Part shown: positions 47,807 through 58,814 of the stretch, piece by piece
Numbering within the stretch: position 1 is the stretch's first letter
Layout: each line of letters starts with the position of its first letter
Source: Channallabes apus
Lineage: Eukaryota > Chordata > Actinopteri > Siluriformes > Clariidae
Reading direction: 5' to 3'
DNA: 64,000 nucleotides
Assembly: GCA_030522415.1 (NCBI GenBank)
Contig: CM060114.1
Location: forward strand, 24,632,804-24,696,803
Program-made: the position numbers and the translations under genes
Notes under the pieces: generated by a model
The model's input: only the letters and a program-made list of their open reading frames with translations
What the model was told of the DNA's origin: nothing
The model's database searches: none

Positions 47807-48624
47807 AGTGACAAATTACGCTAGCCTTGATGTAACCTCAGTTTAATTTCCCAAAGCATTAGGAAGGTTCTCTAACATTAGCTAGCTAGCAGAAAAGATA
47901 AGCTGCCAATTAACTAGTAATGAATGCAAATCTTTTTTTCTTTTTCTTTGCCAATTTGTTTACCAGTAAAAGAAAAATACATAAATAAATACGTCTTGTG
48001 TCCAATTATATCATTGAGTTAGGGACAAATAGTAATTTTTAAACCTTATTTTAGCTAGCAAGAAATAAGATTTGCTAATGCTACGAGTATCAGTATAAAA
48101 CTTGCATATGTTTGCGACAGAATAATACTTTTCAGTATGTGTATACATACAGGTTATAATATATTAGGTTAAAACATTAAAATATATTAGGTTCATACAG
48201 TACTAATATATCTGAATCAATGTGGTACAATTCATTTTTAAAAAGATTGTTGAGCAAACAAAGGGTGGATAATTGAGGACTTTTTCCTCATCATGCTCTT
48301 AAAGACAGAAGGAAAGGGTAACCTTTTGTCCCCCAGAGCTCATGTTGGTATGACCACAGGCTCACTACTGATGATAACATCATATTTGTTCTTGTTGGAC
48401 TAATTACCTTGAAATACTATAACATTAATAAAAGCATAAATAAATACATGAATAAAAACATAAAAACTTCAAACTTATTGAAGACAAAACAGAAATTCTT
48501 CTTGTCAATACCAATATCCATGTAGAAAAATAAAACTTAAATTTGGTAAACTTTATCCACACATTTAGAACCTTCAGTAAACAATTTTAGTGTGATTTAA
48601 TGTCTCGGTTAATGGGAACATTGA
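47805..48624. other. AT-rich unique sequence
   Basis: No gene or element recognised. Confidence 0.45.
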
Positions 48625-49088
48625 CTATCAATGATATACCAGTAAACCGGTGACAGGATCATGGGCACCCAAGGATCATTTATGCCTGAGGGGACCAAAT
48701 GCCAGCCTGTCTGCTCCAATCCCACAGAAAAGCTAATGCAGCACAAATGTAAAAAAAAAATTGTCAGTCCCGGCCAACATAGAAAGGCACCAGAACACCC
48801 AGTGCACCAGAGCCTCCCATACACAGCACCCATAAGACAAAGAGCCTAAGCCTCCAAATTCCCTCTCCAATCTGATCAAGCATCCATGGGATAGACCAGA
48901 GAGTCCAATCCACTCCAGGAGCCTTAAGGATTCACTGCTAGCATCCTGGTGCCAGACACCACAGTACACCACCAGAGGTCCTGTGGAGTCACACCCGAGG
49001 GGCCAGAGCCGCCCAGGTGGCAAAGTGGGTACATATACTAAGCTGGGTTTAATGTTTTGTGTTATCATGTTATGGATGATCAGCGTAT
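48625..49088 (+). mobile_element. Tc1-like deletion derivative, copy B
   Basis: It holds GGGCACCCAAGGATCATTTATG and TAGAAAGGCACCAGAACACCC from the N-terminal part, a junction near 48840 at AAAGAGCCTAAGCCTCCAAAT, then CTGATCAAGCATCCATGGGAT, TGGTGCCAGACACCACAGTAC and CAGAGGTCCTGTGGAGTC. The right terminal repeat GTTATGGATGATCAGCGT is at about 49068-49085. Same deletion as copy A. Confidence 0.8.
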
Positions 49089-49206
49089 ATACTGCTCAAA
49101 AAAATTGGGAACACTCAGTCTTGGTTAGCCTTGAAAACGCGTAGAGGACATCCGAACTGTCTTAAATTACTGTAAGTGTTAATTTTAACAAGTATTTTAA
49201 AGCAGT

Positions 49207-49400
49207 GGTTCCTTCATAATTTTCGTACATAATAATAAATGAGTGTGTGAATGTGCGTATGTGTGTGTGCCCTGCGATGGATTGGCACCCTGTCCAGGGT
49301 GTACCCTGCCTTGTGCCCTAAGCCTCCTGGGATAGGCTCCAGGTCCCCGCGACCCTGAATAGAGGATAAAGCGGTATAGAAAATGAATGAATGAATAATA
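49207..49400 (+). mobile_element. tRNA-derived SINE, well-preserved 3' half
   Basis: The best 3' copy in the window: TGCCCTGCGATGGATTGGCA, CCCTGTCCAGGGTGTACCCT, GGGATAGGCTCCAGGTCCCC, GATAAAGCGGTATAGAAAATG and a (TGAA)n tail running into (AAT)n. A TG run precedes it at 49242-49270. Confidence 0.85.
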
Positions 49401-49639
49401 ATAATAATAATAATAATAATATGTCTGATTCTTTCCCATTGCTGCTTTTTATGAGAAGGTTTTGGACAGAGCTGACATGGATGCGAGTAAAAAGGTTTGT
49501 AAGTGATGCCACTTTAGTCTCTATTTTAGTTAATACAGTCCCTACTGTGTTCACTCAGTTAGAACAGGCTTTGCTGCACGCCTAATGATACAGAATATGG
49601 GTAGAATATTCATTATAAAAAACAGTTACTGTAGATAGT

Positions 49640-49870
49640 AAGTGGACTCAGGCTTTCGGTCCTGAATGTGCACTGAAATATAATCTGTGTCAAATATCCA
49701 GTGTGAATGTTTGGCCTTTTCATCGGACTCTGGCATCAGTGTCAGTTTTGAGAGCTCGGGTTCCAATCCGTCTGAGGCTCGTCTCTGTGTAATCACAGCT
49801 CCAGTTCACATTTAGGCAGATGACGAGCCGTGACGGACATTTGCTGAGAAGAGGAGTCCCCTATGAACAG
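49640..49870. promoter_or_regulatory. Candidate conserved non-coding element
   Basis: Unique and GC-balanced, with TATAATCTGTGTCAAATATC, CGTCTCTGTGTAATCACAGC and GCAGATGACGAGCCGTGACG. No frame of note. Inference only. Confidence 0.35.
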
Positions 49871-49944
49871 TGAAAAACTGAAAGAGAGAGAGAGAGAGAG
49901 AGCGAGAAAGAGATGATTAGAGAAAAGTAATACAAAGAAAGAAA

Positions 49945-50290
49945 AACACTCACTCGATCATCGTCTATACGGCTTTATCCTAAATACCGGCCCTGTATAC
50001 AGGGGAGCCTGAAGCCTATCTCAGGAGACTTAGGGCACAAGGCGAGGTACACTCTGTACAGGGTGCCAATCCTTCGCAAGGCACACACATATACACACAC
50101 TCATTCACACACTGTGGGCAATTTGGGAATGCTTATTAGCCTAATCTGCATGCCTTTGGGCTGTGGAAGGAAACCGGAGTACCCGGAGGAAACCCACCAA
50201 GCATGGGAAGAACATACTGTACAAACTCCATGCATGGGAATCAACCTGGAATCTTGAGATGCAAGGCAACTGTTCTAACCTATAAGCCAC
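49945..50290 (-). mobile_element. tRNA-derived SINE, full length
   Basis: The 3' end is at the left (CATCGTCTATACGGCTTTAT). Then GCCTGAAGCCTATCTCAGG, CCAATCCTTCGCAAGGCAC, ACACACTGTGGGCAATTTGG, GGAGTACCCGGAGGAAACCC and a head near CTAACCTATAAGCCACC. Confidence 0.85.
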
Positions 50291-50589
50291 CAGAAGGGGA
50301 AAAAAACTGAATAATATTAAGACAATTTCTAAAAATCATAATACATGGAGGAATATAGAAAGGAAACAAATAATAGGGATAAACCGTAGATTGATATTCA
50401 ATGGATTATACAAAAGAAATGAAGAGAGGAACCTTCATAACTATTTTAAATGAAACTTATAAAGAGGAAACAAATGAATATCGACATGGAACAACAAACA
50501 AATCGCAAAGTAAATGTAGGCGAATGACCAAATTAATATACAAACAGAAAGGTCTAAGGTAAAAGCAATTTCATTAGAGACCTAGTAAA

Positions 50590-51010
50590 CCCATTGTCTC
50601 GCTGGGCACTTCCTATCAGCATCTCATGTTTGAGAGATATTCTTTCATGCAGGCTTCATCCCTGTTTCTATTCTTTTTACTGCTTCCCTCCTCTGGAGTA
50701 CTGGGTGCTTCCTGGAACTGCAAAGGCACATTACAGCACCATTCAGATGTGTTTAGTAGTTGTAGAGAGACAGAGAGAACGAGACAGAGGGATAGAGGGT
50801 GGGAGGGATAGAGGGAGGGAGGGAAGAAGGTTTTGGATAAGACGCTGTGCTCCTGTGCTCCTTTTCTCTCTTAGCACTGAGCCTCGTCGTCTCTGTGGTT
50901 TAGAGCAGTGACAGGATACAGATCATCAGGCCACAATATTACATCCCCAGCCTGAGCTTCGTTACTGCTGCTAATTAAGACAAGAGTTCATCCATCACTC
51001 TAATACACAA
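50590..51010. promoter_or_regulatory. Candidate conserved non-coding island
   Basis: Two unique blocks around a GA-rich patch (50765-50830). The second holds TACAGATCATCAGGCCACAA, CCTGAGCTTCGTTACTGCTG and GCTAATTAAGACAAGAG with a TAATTA core. A 105-codon plus frame is mostly low-complexity in its second half. Confidence 0.35.
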
Positions 51011-51673
51011 ACAGCGAGAGGGAGAGAGTGGAGAAAAAAAGCATTAGCATGGTTTGTCCATTTTCTACACTAATAATCTACTCAGTCTGTCTCTCTTTCT
51101 GATTGTGATTTACAGCAGCAGTTAATATCTGATTACACCTCCATCCTCAGCCACTACTTTACTCCTGTTACAAATTGTAACACATTACGATATCAATCAC
51201 TGGCACTTACACACTCGCCTGGCTTAAGTATTCACCCTTTCATTAGATGATCATGAGTTTGATTCCTGGTAATGCCACAGCAATCACCAGGACACTATTT
51301 CCATGAGTTCATGAAAGCATAATTGAGGCCCGACAATATTCTGTTATTCTAAATCACAGAAATGAGTGGCTAAACCTTTCTACAAAGACCATTTAATTGT
51401 CTATAATGCAATGTCAGTATAAGTGAAATGGCTACAGTAGTATTTGTAACTGCGGTGAAGGTGTAATTTGATGTATGTCTGGCAACAGTCCTGAAAGGAA
51501 GCCGAAATGATGTGGATGAAGCCTCTTTAGATCCCTGTAATTCCTCTAAAATCCTTTAATGTCAGTGCCAACATAAACCATAGGCCTATTGTCAACATAA
51601 GCCATAAGACTTAAACCTAGCAGCATGGCCTAAATCTATGTCGGAATTCAGTGTCTTTAAGGCATTTGTAAAG

Positions 51674-51707
<34 letters not shown>

Positions 51708-51952
51708 CAATTCAACTGAAGTCTGAACAGTTTTGTGCATTTTTTAAATTATGTGTGCGTGATAAATAGTATGTTCTTAGAAGCTAAAAGTAGTAACAGC
51801 CGTAAAACATCCTGAGTAAAAGAGTTTGCTAAGGGGTTTTAATGCTATTGATCATGCATGCTATACTAGAGAAGGCTCATGTTTCGCAGCAAAGGTCAGC
51901 TCACAAAATGCAAAGAAGGACAAAAGAGGAGGATTTCATCTTTCAGTGGATA
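51011..51952. other. Unique sequence with one CA tract
   Basis: A CA tract lies at 51676-51709. No gene is seen. Confidence 0.45.
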
Positions 51953-52320
51953 CATTATATGGACAAAAGTATTTGTACAAACCTGAAGTGCAATCTCCAT
52001 TCCAGTTCACCCCAAAGGTGCTCGATGGGGTTGAGGTCAGGGCTCGCTATTCAGGCCAGTCAACTTCTTCTACACCAAACTCATCAACCCATACTGTATG
52101 TTTATAATCCTTGTTTTGTGCACTGAGGCACAGTAAGGTTGGAATAGTAATTGGCCTTCCCCTTGTAAATTGTTTCCACAACGTGGAAGCTTAGCATCGT
52201 CCAAGATTTCTTGGTATGCTGAAGAATTAAGATTGCCCTTCATTGGGGATAAGCGGACTGATTGAAACACCTGAATTCACTAATTAACAAGTTTGGCCAA
52301 ATACTTTTATCAATATAGTG
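51953..52320. mobile_element. Tc1-derived MITE with intact ends
   Basis: The left end CATTATATGGACAAAAGTAT and the right end AATACTTTTATCAATATAGTG are inverted repeats, flanked by TA on both sides (51951-51952 and 52321-52322). Inside are GGTGCTCGATGGGGTTGAGG, CAACTTCTTCTACACCAAAC and ATTTCTTGGTATGCTGAAG, the reverse complement of a fish Tc1 transposase C-terminal region. Most of the gene is deleted. Confidence 0.85.
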
Positions 52321-52439
52321 TATATTTGATTATTACCAAGAAACTGTTTGTTAATATGTGGTAAATCTGTGTGTAATTGAAACACCTTGTACGTTATGCT
52401 GCTGCCCAATTCACCATAGATATACAGATTTATACCACT

Positions 52440-52720
52440 GCACAATTGACTTCCTCAGTGGTTAGTAACGTCGCCCGCACCTCCAGGGTTAGTGGGGTTG
52501 ACGCTTTTCTCTGGTTTGTGTGCATTTGTGGTGTTTGCATGTTCACCCTGTTTTTGGTGGGTTTTACTCTGAGTGTTACGGTTTCCTCCTACTTACATGT
52601 GCTCTTGTCTGATTTTTATATTATATGATTGGGTGTGCTTGCACCATGTGATGATAGTCTCCAATCTTGTGACCTTAGTTTCCTGGGATAGGCTTCAGAC
52701 ACCCAACCCTACACAGGCCA
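52440..52720 (+). mobile_element. tRNA-derived SINE
   Basis: The head CTCAGTGGTTAGTAACGTCG precedes CGCACCTCCAGGGTTAGTGG, GTGTTTGCATGTTCACCCTG and TTTCCTGGGATAGGCTTCAG. The 3' tail is lost. Confidence 0.75.
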
Positions 52721-52884
52721 ACCGGTAATGACAAAATATAGGGGAAAGGTTAAATTCTGGTTAGAAAGGGTGACATACTGTCGATGTGATGTAAATTCAA
52801 ATTTGGGTCCCAAAAATTCTTAGCAGTTTTGTTTTATCTGCGTTCGTGCATTTATCTTATTTATTAAACCAACAGTGCTATATA

Positions 52885-54081
52885 CAGGGTTTGGACAATG
52901 AAACTGAAACGCCTGGCTTTTGTGGCCCGTACAGCATCAATTCGTCTTGGGAATGACAGATACAAGTCCTGCACAGTGGCCAGAGGTATTTTGATCCATT
53001 CTTCTTGCAGAATAGTGGCCAGGTCACTACGTGCTGCTGGTGGGGGAAAACGTTTCTTAACTCACTCCTCAAAAACACCCCAAAGTGGCTAAATAATATT
53101 TAGATCTGGTGACTGTGCAGGCCATTGGAGATGTTCAACTCCACTTTCATGTTCATCAAACCACTCTGTCAGCAGTCTTGCTTTGTGTATTAGTGCATTA
53201 TCATCCTGATACACAGCACCACCTTAAGAATACAATGTTTGAAGCATTGGGTGCACATGGTCCTGTCCTCCAGAATTTTTCAGTAGTCCTTGGCAGTGAT
53301 ATGCCCATATAGCACAAGTATTGGGCCTAGGAAATGCCATGATATTACAGCCCAAACCATCACTGATCCACCCCTATGCTTCACTTTGGGCTTGCAACAG
53401 TCTGGGTGGTATGCTTCTTTGGGGCTTCTCCACACCGTAACTCTCTTGGATGTGGGAAAGACAGTGAAGGTGAACTCACAACAAAAAATACGTGTTTCAC
53501 ATTGTCCACAGCCCAAGATTTTCGCTGCTGGCACCATTGAGACATTTGGCATTGGCACAAGTGACCAAAGATTTGGCTATAGCAGTGTGGAGCTCCCAAC
53601 TAACAGTTTTGTAGGAAACAAGAAAGGTGTGTCGCACACTTAATTTTGCAGTGAGTTTGGCAGCTTTGGTTTTATGTTGTTTGGATACAGTCCAGGTTAG
53701 CACCTGGACATCCCTTTCAGACAGCGTCCTCTTGCATCCACAGTCACTCCTGTTGGATGTGGTTTGTCCTTCTTGCTGGTATGCTGACATTACCCTGGAT
53801 GCCGTGGCTCCAAGACTTGCTGTATTGGTCACAGATGCGCCAGCGAGAAACGCACCAACAATTTGTCCTCTTTTGAACTCTGATATGCCACCCATAATGT
53901 TGTGTGCATTGCAATATTTTAAGCACAACTGTGATATTACTCTGCTAATTTAACCTTCACACTCTGCTCCTATTGGTGGAATGTGCAATCAATGAAGATT
54001 TCCCACCAGTCTGGTCAAATTTAGCCATGAAACCTCCAACACTAAATTGGCCAGTGTTTCAGTTTCATTGTTCAACCCATT
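52885..54081 (-). mobile_element. Tc1-like DNA transposon, near full length
   Basis: A 1197-bp element bounded by inverted repeats. The left end CAGGGTTTGGACAATGAAAC and the right end, on the other strand, AATGGGTTGAACAATGAAAC share an identical ACAATGAAACTGAAAC core. TA lies immediately outside each end (52883-52884 and 54082-54083), as expected for Tc1/mariner integration. A decayed transposase gene fills the interior on the minus strand. Confidence 0.9.
52890..53895 (-). pseudogene. Tc1-family transposase pseudogene
   Basis: The protein would cut and rejoin its own element in the nucleus. The likely start is the Met at 53895, beginning MGGISEFKRGQIVGAFLAGA, a paired-like helix-turn-helix. 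A second DNA-binding part follows (LSERDVQVLTWTVSK). In the catalytic half, GGSVMVWAVISW and QDDNALIHKA (second Asp, near 53194-53207) are readable. Three faults kill it: the expected S-D-E-S motif with the first catalytic Asp reads C-C-E-F, with the Asp codon missing; the catalytic Glu codon after SPDLNII is a TAG stop (53089-53091); and frameshifts split the frame, roughly between 53500 and 53560. The C-terminus is still readable to the end (FPRRIDAVRATKARRFSF). Certain as a Tc1 relic. Confidence 0.9.
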
Positions 54082-54200
54082 TAAGTGCTACATAAATAAG
54101 ATTTTTTACTCGCTCCCTCCTTCTCTCTCTCTCTTTTACTCAGTGTATCAGTTCAGAATGCATGGTAAAATTACCCATCCATCCATCCATTTCGTTCCGC

Positions 54201-57200
54201 TTATCCGAGGATGGGTCGCGGGGGCAGCAGCTTCAGCAGGGATGCCAAGACTTCCCTCTCCCTGGCCACTTCATCAAGCTCTTCCGAGGGGGATTCCAAG
54301 GCATTCCCAGGCCAGCTGAGAGACATAGTCCCTCCAGCATGTCCTGGGTCTTCCCCGGGGTCTCTTTCCGGTGGGGCGTGTCCGGAACACCTCACAAGGG
54401 AGGCGTCCAGGGGGCGTCCTAAATAGATGCCCAAGCCACCTCATCTGGCTCCTCTCGATGCGGAGGAGCAGCAGCTCTACTCTGAGCCCCTCCCGGATGA
54501 CTGAGCTTCTCACCCTATCTCTAAGGGAGAGCCCAGACACCCTGCGGAGGAAACTCATTTCGGCCGCTTGTATTCATGATCTTGTTCTTTCGGTCACTAC
54601 CCACAGCCCATGACCATAGGTGAGGGTAGGAACGTAGATCGACCGGTAAATTGAGAGGTTTGCCTTTTGGTTCAGCTCCTTCTTCACCACGACGGACCGA
54701 TACAGAGCCCGCATCACTGCAGAATCTGCACCAATCCACCTGTCGATCTCCCGTTACATTTTACATTCACTCATGAACAAGACCCCGAGATACTTAAACT
54801 CCTCCACTTGGGGCAGGATCTCACTCCCAACCCTGAGAGGACACTCCACCCTTTTCCGGCTGAGGACCATGGCCTCAGATTTGGAGGTGCTGATTCTCAT
54901 CCCAGCCGCTTCACACTCGGCTGCGAACCTATCCAGTGAGAGCTGTAAGTCGCAGGATGATGAGGCTAACAGAACAACGTCATCTGCAAAAAACAGTGAC
55001 CCAATCCTGAACCCACCAAACTGTACCCCCTCAACGCCCTGGCTGCGCCTAGAAATCCTGTCCATAAAAATTATGAACATTTTAAATTATGAGTCCGATA
55101 TCCCATACTCCCGGAGTACCCCCCACAGGACTCCCCGAGGGACACGGTCGAATGCCTTCTCCAAGTCCATAATGCACATGTAGACTGGTTGGGCAAACTC
55201 CCATGCCCCCTCCAGGCCCCTGCTAAGGGTGTAGAGCTGGTGTACTGTTCCACGCCCTGGACGAAAACCACACTGCTCCTCCTGAATCCGAGGTTCGACT
55301 ATCCGACGGACCCTCCTTTCCAGGACCCCGGAATAGACTTTCCTGGGGAGGCTGAGGAGTGTGATCCCTCTGTAGTTGGAACACACTCTCCGGTCCCCGT
55401 TCTTGAAGTGGGGGACCACCACCCCGGTTTGCCAGTCCAGGCACTGTCCCCAATGTCCTTGCAATGTTGCATGGACGTGTCACCCATGACAGCCCTACAA
55501 CATCCAGAGCCTTGAGGAACTCTGGGCGGATCTCTTCCATCCCCGGGGCCCCGCCACCATGGAGCTTTTTTATCACCTCGGCGACCTCAGCCCCAGAGAT
55601 GGAAGAGTCCACCTCTATGTACCCAGACTCTGCTTCCTCATCGGAAGGCATGTTGGTGGAATTAAGGAGGTCTTCGAAGTACTCCCCCCACTGACCCACA
55701 ACGTCCCGAGTCGAGGTCAGCAGCGCATCATCCCCACTATACACTGTGTTGACCGTGCACTGCTTTCCCCTCCTGAGACGCCGGATGGTGGACCAGAATC
55801 TCTTCGAAGCCGTCTGGACGTCATTCTCCATGGCCTCCACAAACTCCTCCCACGCCCAGGTTTTTGCCTCAGCAACCACCAAAGTTGCATTCCGCCGGTA
55901 CCTATCAGCTGCCTCCGGAGTGCCACCAGCCAAAAAGGCCCGGTAAGACTCCTTCTTCAGCTTGATGGCATCCCTCACCGCCGGTGTCCACCAACGGGTT
56001 CTTGGGGTGCCACCGCAACAGGCACCGACCACATTACGGCCACAGCTCCGGTCGGCCGCCTCGACAATGGAGGCACGGAACATAGTCCATTCGGACTCAA
56101 TGTCCCCCACCTCCCCCAGGAAGTGGTTGAAGCTTTGCCGGAGGTGGGAGTTGAAGCTCGTCCTGACAGGGGACTCTGCCAGACGTTCCCAGCAGACCCT
56201 CACAATACGTTTGGGTCTACCAGGCCTAACCGGCGTCCTACCCCGCCAACGAAGCCAACTTACCACCAGGTGGTGATTAGTTGACAGCTCCGCCCCTCTC
56301 TTCACCCGAGTGTCCAAGACATGTGGCCGCAAGTCCGACAACACGACCAGAAAGTCGATCATTGAACTGCGGCCTAGGGTGTCATGGTGTTCGTTATGGA
56401 CAATCACAGAAGTCCAATAACAAAACACCGCTCTAGTTCAGATCGGGGGGGGGGGGGGGGGGGGCGTTCATCCCAATCACGCCCTTCCAGGTCTCACTGT
56501 CATTCCCCACGTGAGCATTGAAGTCCCCCAACAGAACGATGGAGTCCTCTGTTCTCTTGCGCCCCCTGCAGAGACCCCAAAAAGGGCGGGCACTCCAAAC
56601 TGCTGTTCGGCGCATAAGCGCAAACAACAGTAAGGATCCGTCTCCCCACCCGAAGGCAGAGGGAGGCCACCCTATCGTCCACTGCGGTGAACCCCAATGT
56701 ACAGGCCCCGAGCTGGGGGGCAATAAGTATGCCCACACCTGCTCGTTGCCTCTCACCGGTGGCAACTCCAGAGTAGAAGAGAGTCCAGCCCCTCTCAAGG
56801 AGACTGGTTCCAGAGTCCAAGCTGTGCGTCCAACTATATCTAGCCGGAACTTCTCAACCTCACGCACTAGCTCAGGCTCCTTCCCCGCCAGAGAGGTGAC
56901 ATTCCACGTCCCTAGAGCCAGCTTCTGCAGCCGGGGATCAGACCGCCAAGGCCCCTGTCTTCGGCCACCGCCCAGCTCACACTGCACCCGACCTCTTTGG
57001 CCCCTCCTACAGGTGGTGAGCCCATGGGAAGGGGGACCCACGTTGCCTCTTCGGGCTGTGCCCGGCCGGGCCGCATGGGTGCATGCCCGACCACCAGTCG
57101 CTCGCCATTGGGCCCCACCTCCAGGCCTGGCTCCAGAGGGAGGCCCCGGTGACCCATGTCCGGGTGAGGGAAAACGTTTTCCAAGGGTTTTACTCATCAT
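54201..57200 (-). pseudogene. Rex3 endonuclease/reverse-transcriptase pseudogene
   Basis: The polyprotein would nick target DNA and reverse-transcribe the element's RNA. Visible in order: a basic N-terminal region from 57200; the endonuclease with [12 protein letters not shown] and [13 protein letters not shown]; and STNHHLV, where the final catalytic motif normally has D-H and here has N-H. Then the reverse transcriptase: DWQTGVVVP, CSNYRGITLLSLPRKVYSG, EEQCGFRPGRGT, DLEKAFDRVPRG, FADDVVLLASS (the catalytic FADD kept), EEFKYLGVLF. A C-terminal MRWLGHLFR..RPRGRPRTCWRDYV region follows. Breaks: frameshifts near 56825, 56575 and 55435, a stop by 56428-56435, poly(C)20, a deletion near 56400, stops near 54752 and 54560, and loss of about 50 residues at 55080-55107. 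Dead. Confidence 0.9.
56445..56464 (+). repeat. Poly(G)20 homopolymer
   Basis: Twenty consecutive G on the plus strand, inside the Rex3 endonuclease region. On the coding strand it gives a run of prolines before a stop. Confidence 0.95.
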
Positions 57201-57347
57201 AAGAGGTCTTCTGAACCACTCTTTGTCTGTTCCCTCACCTAGGACCAGATTGCCATGGGTGACCCTGCCAAGGGCATGAAGCCCCCGACAACATAGCTCC
57301 CAGGATCATTGGCACACGCAAACCCCTCCACCACGATAAGGAGGGGA

Positions 57348-57404
57348 TTTGTAAAATTAAATAAATTAAATAAATAAAAAAAAATACAAATAAAAAATAA
57401 ATAA

Positions 57405-57461
<57 letters not shown>

Positions 57462-57572
57462 AATTGTAGAATAAATTGTTGTTAATAAATAATAAATATA
57501 TAAATAATACATATACAAAAAATATAAATAATAAATTTTCAATACACTGCAAATGTCAAAACCTCAAAGGAG

Positions 57573-57574
<2 letters not shown>
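57348..57574. repeat. AT-rich, (AT)n and (GA)n low complexity
   Basis: A TAAATAAA-rich stretch, then (AT)n at 57405-57427 and (GA)n at 57427-57460. It borders the 5' end of the Rex3 copy. Confidence 0.9.
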
Positions 57575-57647
<73 letters not shown>

Positions 57648-57690
57648 CCATATGTGTGTTTGTGTGTATGTGTGTGTGTGTGTGTGTGTA
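57575..57690. repeat. (GT)n microsatellite, two blocks
   Basis: About 70 bp of pure GT, a short break, then an interrupted GT block. Confidence 0.95.
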
Positions 57691-57994
57691 AAGACCCAAA
57701 TACTGCCTTTTACTATACATTGTTATGAAACTCTCTCTCATCTGTCTCTTTCTCGTTGATTTTTCCCCCTCTAGATACTTGCTAGTGGCTGCCACGGAAA
57801 AAACGCACATGCAGGAAAGAAAGAAACAGTTGGAGCATCTCAGGTGCCGCGTCCACATACACACAAAAGTTCACATACACACAGAGGCAAGAGGGGATGG
57901 CGGAGGTAGGGGGTTAACCATAGGAGGAAAAAAATTCTGCAGTGCTCTTTTATTAACTTCACTGACAACTCAGACACCTTACCACATCCCTCCT

Positions 57995-58040
57995 ACACAC
58001 ACACACACACACATACACACACACACACACAGACACACAG
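57995..58040. repeat. (CA)n microsatellite
   Basis: About 46 bp of CA with TA and GA interruptions. Confidence 0.9.
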
Positions 58041-58370
58041 CTTTCACAGAAACTGTTGCTGACACCTGCATCATTGTGAGAGCCTTTAATTTCATTACAT
58101 GAGAGCTGCTATACACTCACACATCTGTCACAGTGGGCAAAACAGACACACAACCCATGCATGAATACTAAATGGTAAACCAGCAGTGTATTCCAGCCAT
58201 CTATCATAAACTGTCGTCATACCCGATGATTGGCTACAGTGACCTCTGACATCACAGCAGCGGCAGCCAGATATGTTGCTGAGGAACCCAAGGTTGTAAC
58301 CCACATGCGCACACAGATTGGAAACATTCAGCCTGCACCGAATGTCTTCCACAGCATTCGACTGTGGAAG

Positions 58371-58507
58371 AAACCGGTGAACCTGGAGAAAGCCTCCCAA
58401 GCGCAACACACACACACACACACACACAGATTGGAGGCGAGATTCAATCCACGAACCCTGGAGGTGCAAGGCGACAATGCTTACCCCTCAGCCACCATGC
58501 CACCTTG
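58371..58507 (-). mobile_element. tRNA-derived SINE, head half, with CA tract
   Basis: On the minus strand the head (GGCATGGTGGCTGAGGGGTAAG) is at 58484-58505, followed by CACCTCCAGGGTTCGTGG and GATTGAATCTCGCC. A CA tract (58407-58429) sits in the middle, then CTCCAGGTTCACCGGTTTC. Confidence 0.75.
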
Positions 58508-58527
58508 AAGCAGTATGTTAGAGTACA

Positions 58528-58528
<1 letters not shown>

Positions 58529-58561
<33 letters not shown>

Positions 58562-58568
58562 ACACACA
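58529..58568. repeat. (CA)n microsatellite
   Basis: 40 bp of CA, facing a TG tract at 58660-58720. Confidence 0.95.
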
Positions 58569-58656
58569 GTAATTAGTTTAAGTACATTCTGTGCTTTTTT
58601 AACCTGGTCACTGGTGCCTTTAGGCCCTTTCCTAAGTGGCTGCTTTTTCCTGTCAT

Positions 58657-58659
<3 letters not shown>

Positions 58660-58720
<61 letters not shown>
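58660..58720. repeat. (TG)n microsatellite
   Basis: About 61 bp of pure TG. Confidence 0.95.
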
Positions 58721-58722
<2 letters not shown>

Positions 58723-58814
58723 CTCCATTGAGGGGGTCACCATGCAGAGGCAATCTGCTGAAAGAACCATGCACTTCAAAGTGATACAGTGGATGAAAAT
58801 GGATAGTATACAGT

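Larger units (their letters stand above)
54173..57347 (-). mobile_element. Rex3 (RTE-clade) non-LTR retrotransposon, near full length
   Basis: A LINE of about 3.2 kb on the minus strand. It begins near 57347 with the family's 5' phrase (CCTCCTTATCGTGGTGGAGG) and ends in a (GATG)n tail at 54173-54192, the usual RTE-type 3' end. The stretch ACCACCACCCCGGTTTGCCA near 55417 encodes the W-Q-T-G-V-V-V motif, the conserved reverse-transcriptase site used to define Rex3. Rex3 is typical of ray-finned fish genomes. It is followed on its 5' side by AT-rich and GA-rich simple sequence. Confidence 0.9.

Noticed and set aside
53290..53643. 117-codon plus-strand frame
   Set aside because: Antisense of the Tc1 transposase relic.
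55559..56284. 241-codon plus-strand frame
   Set aside because: Antisense to the Rex3 coding region, which accounts for the sequence on the other strand.
56518..57279. 253-codon plus-strand frame
   Set aside because: Also antisense to Rex3; GC-rich coding DNA leaves long open frames on its complement.
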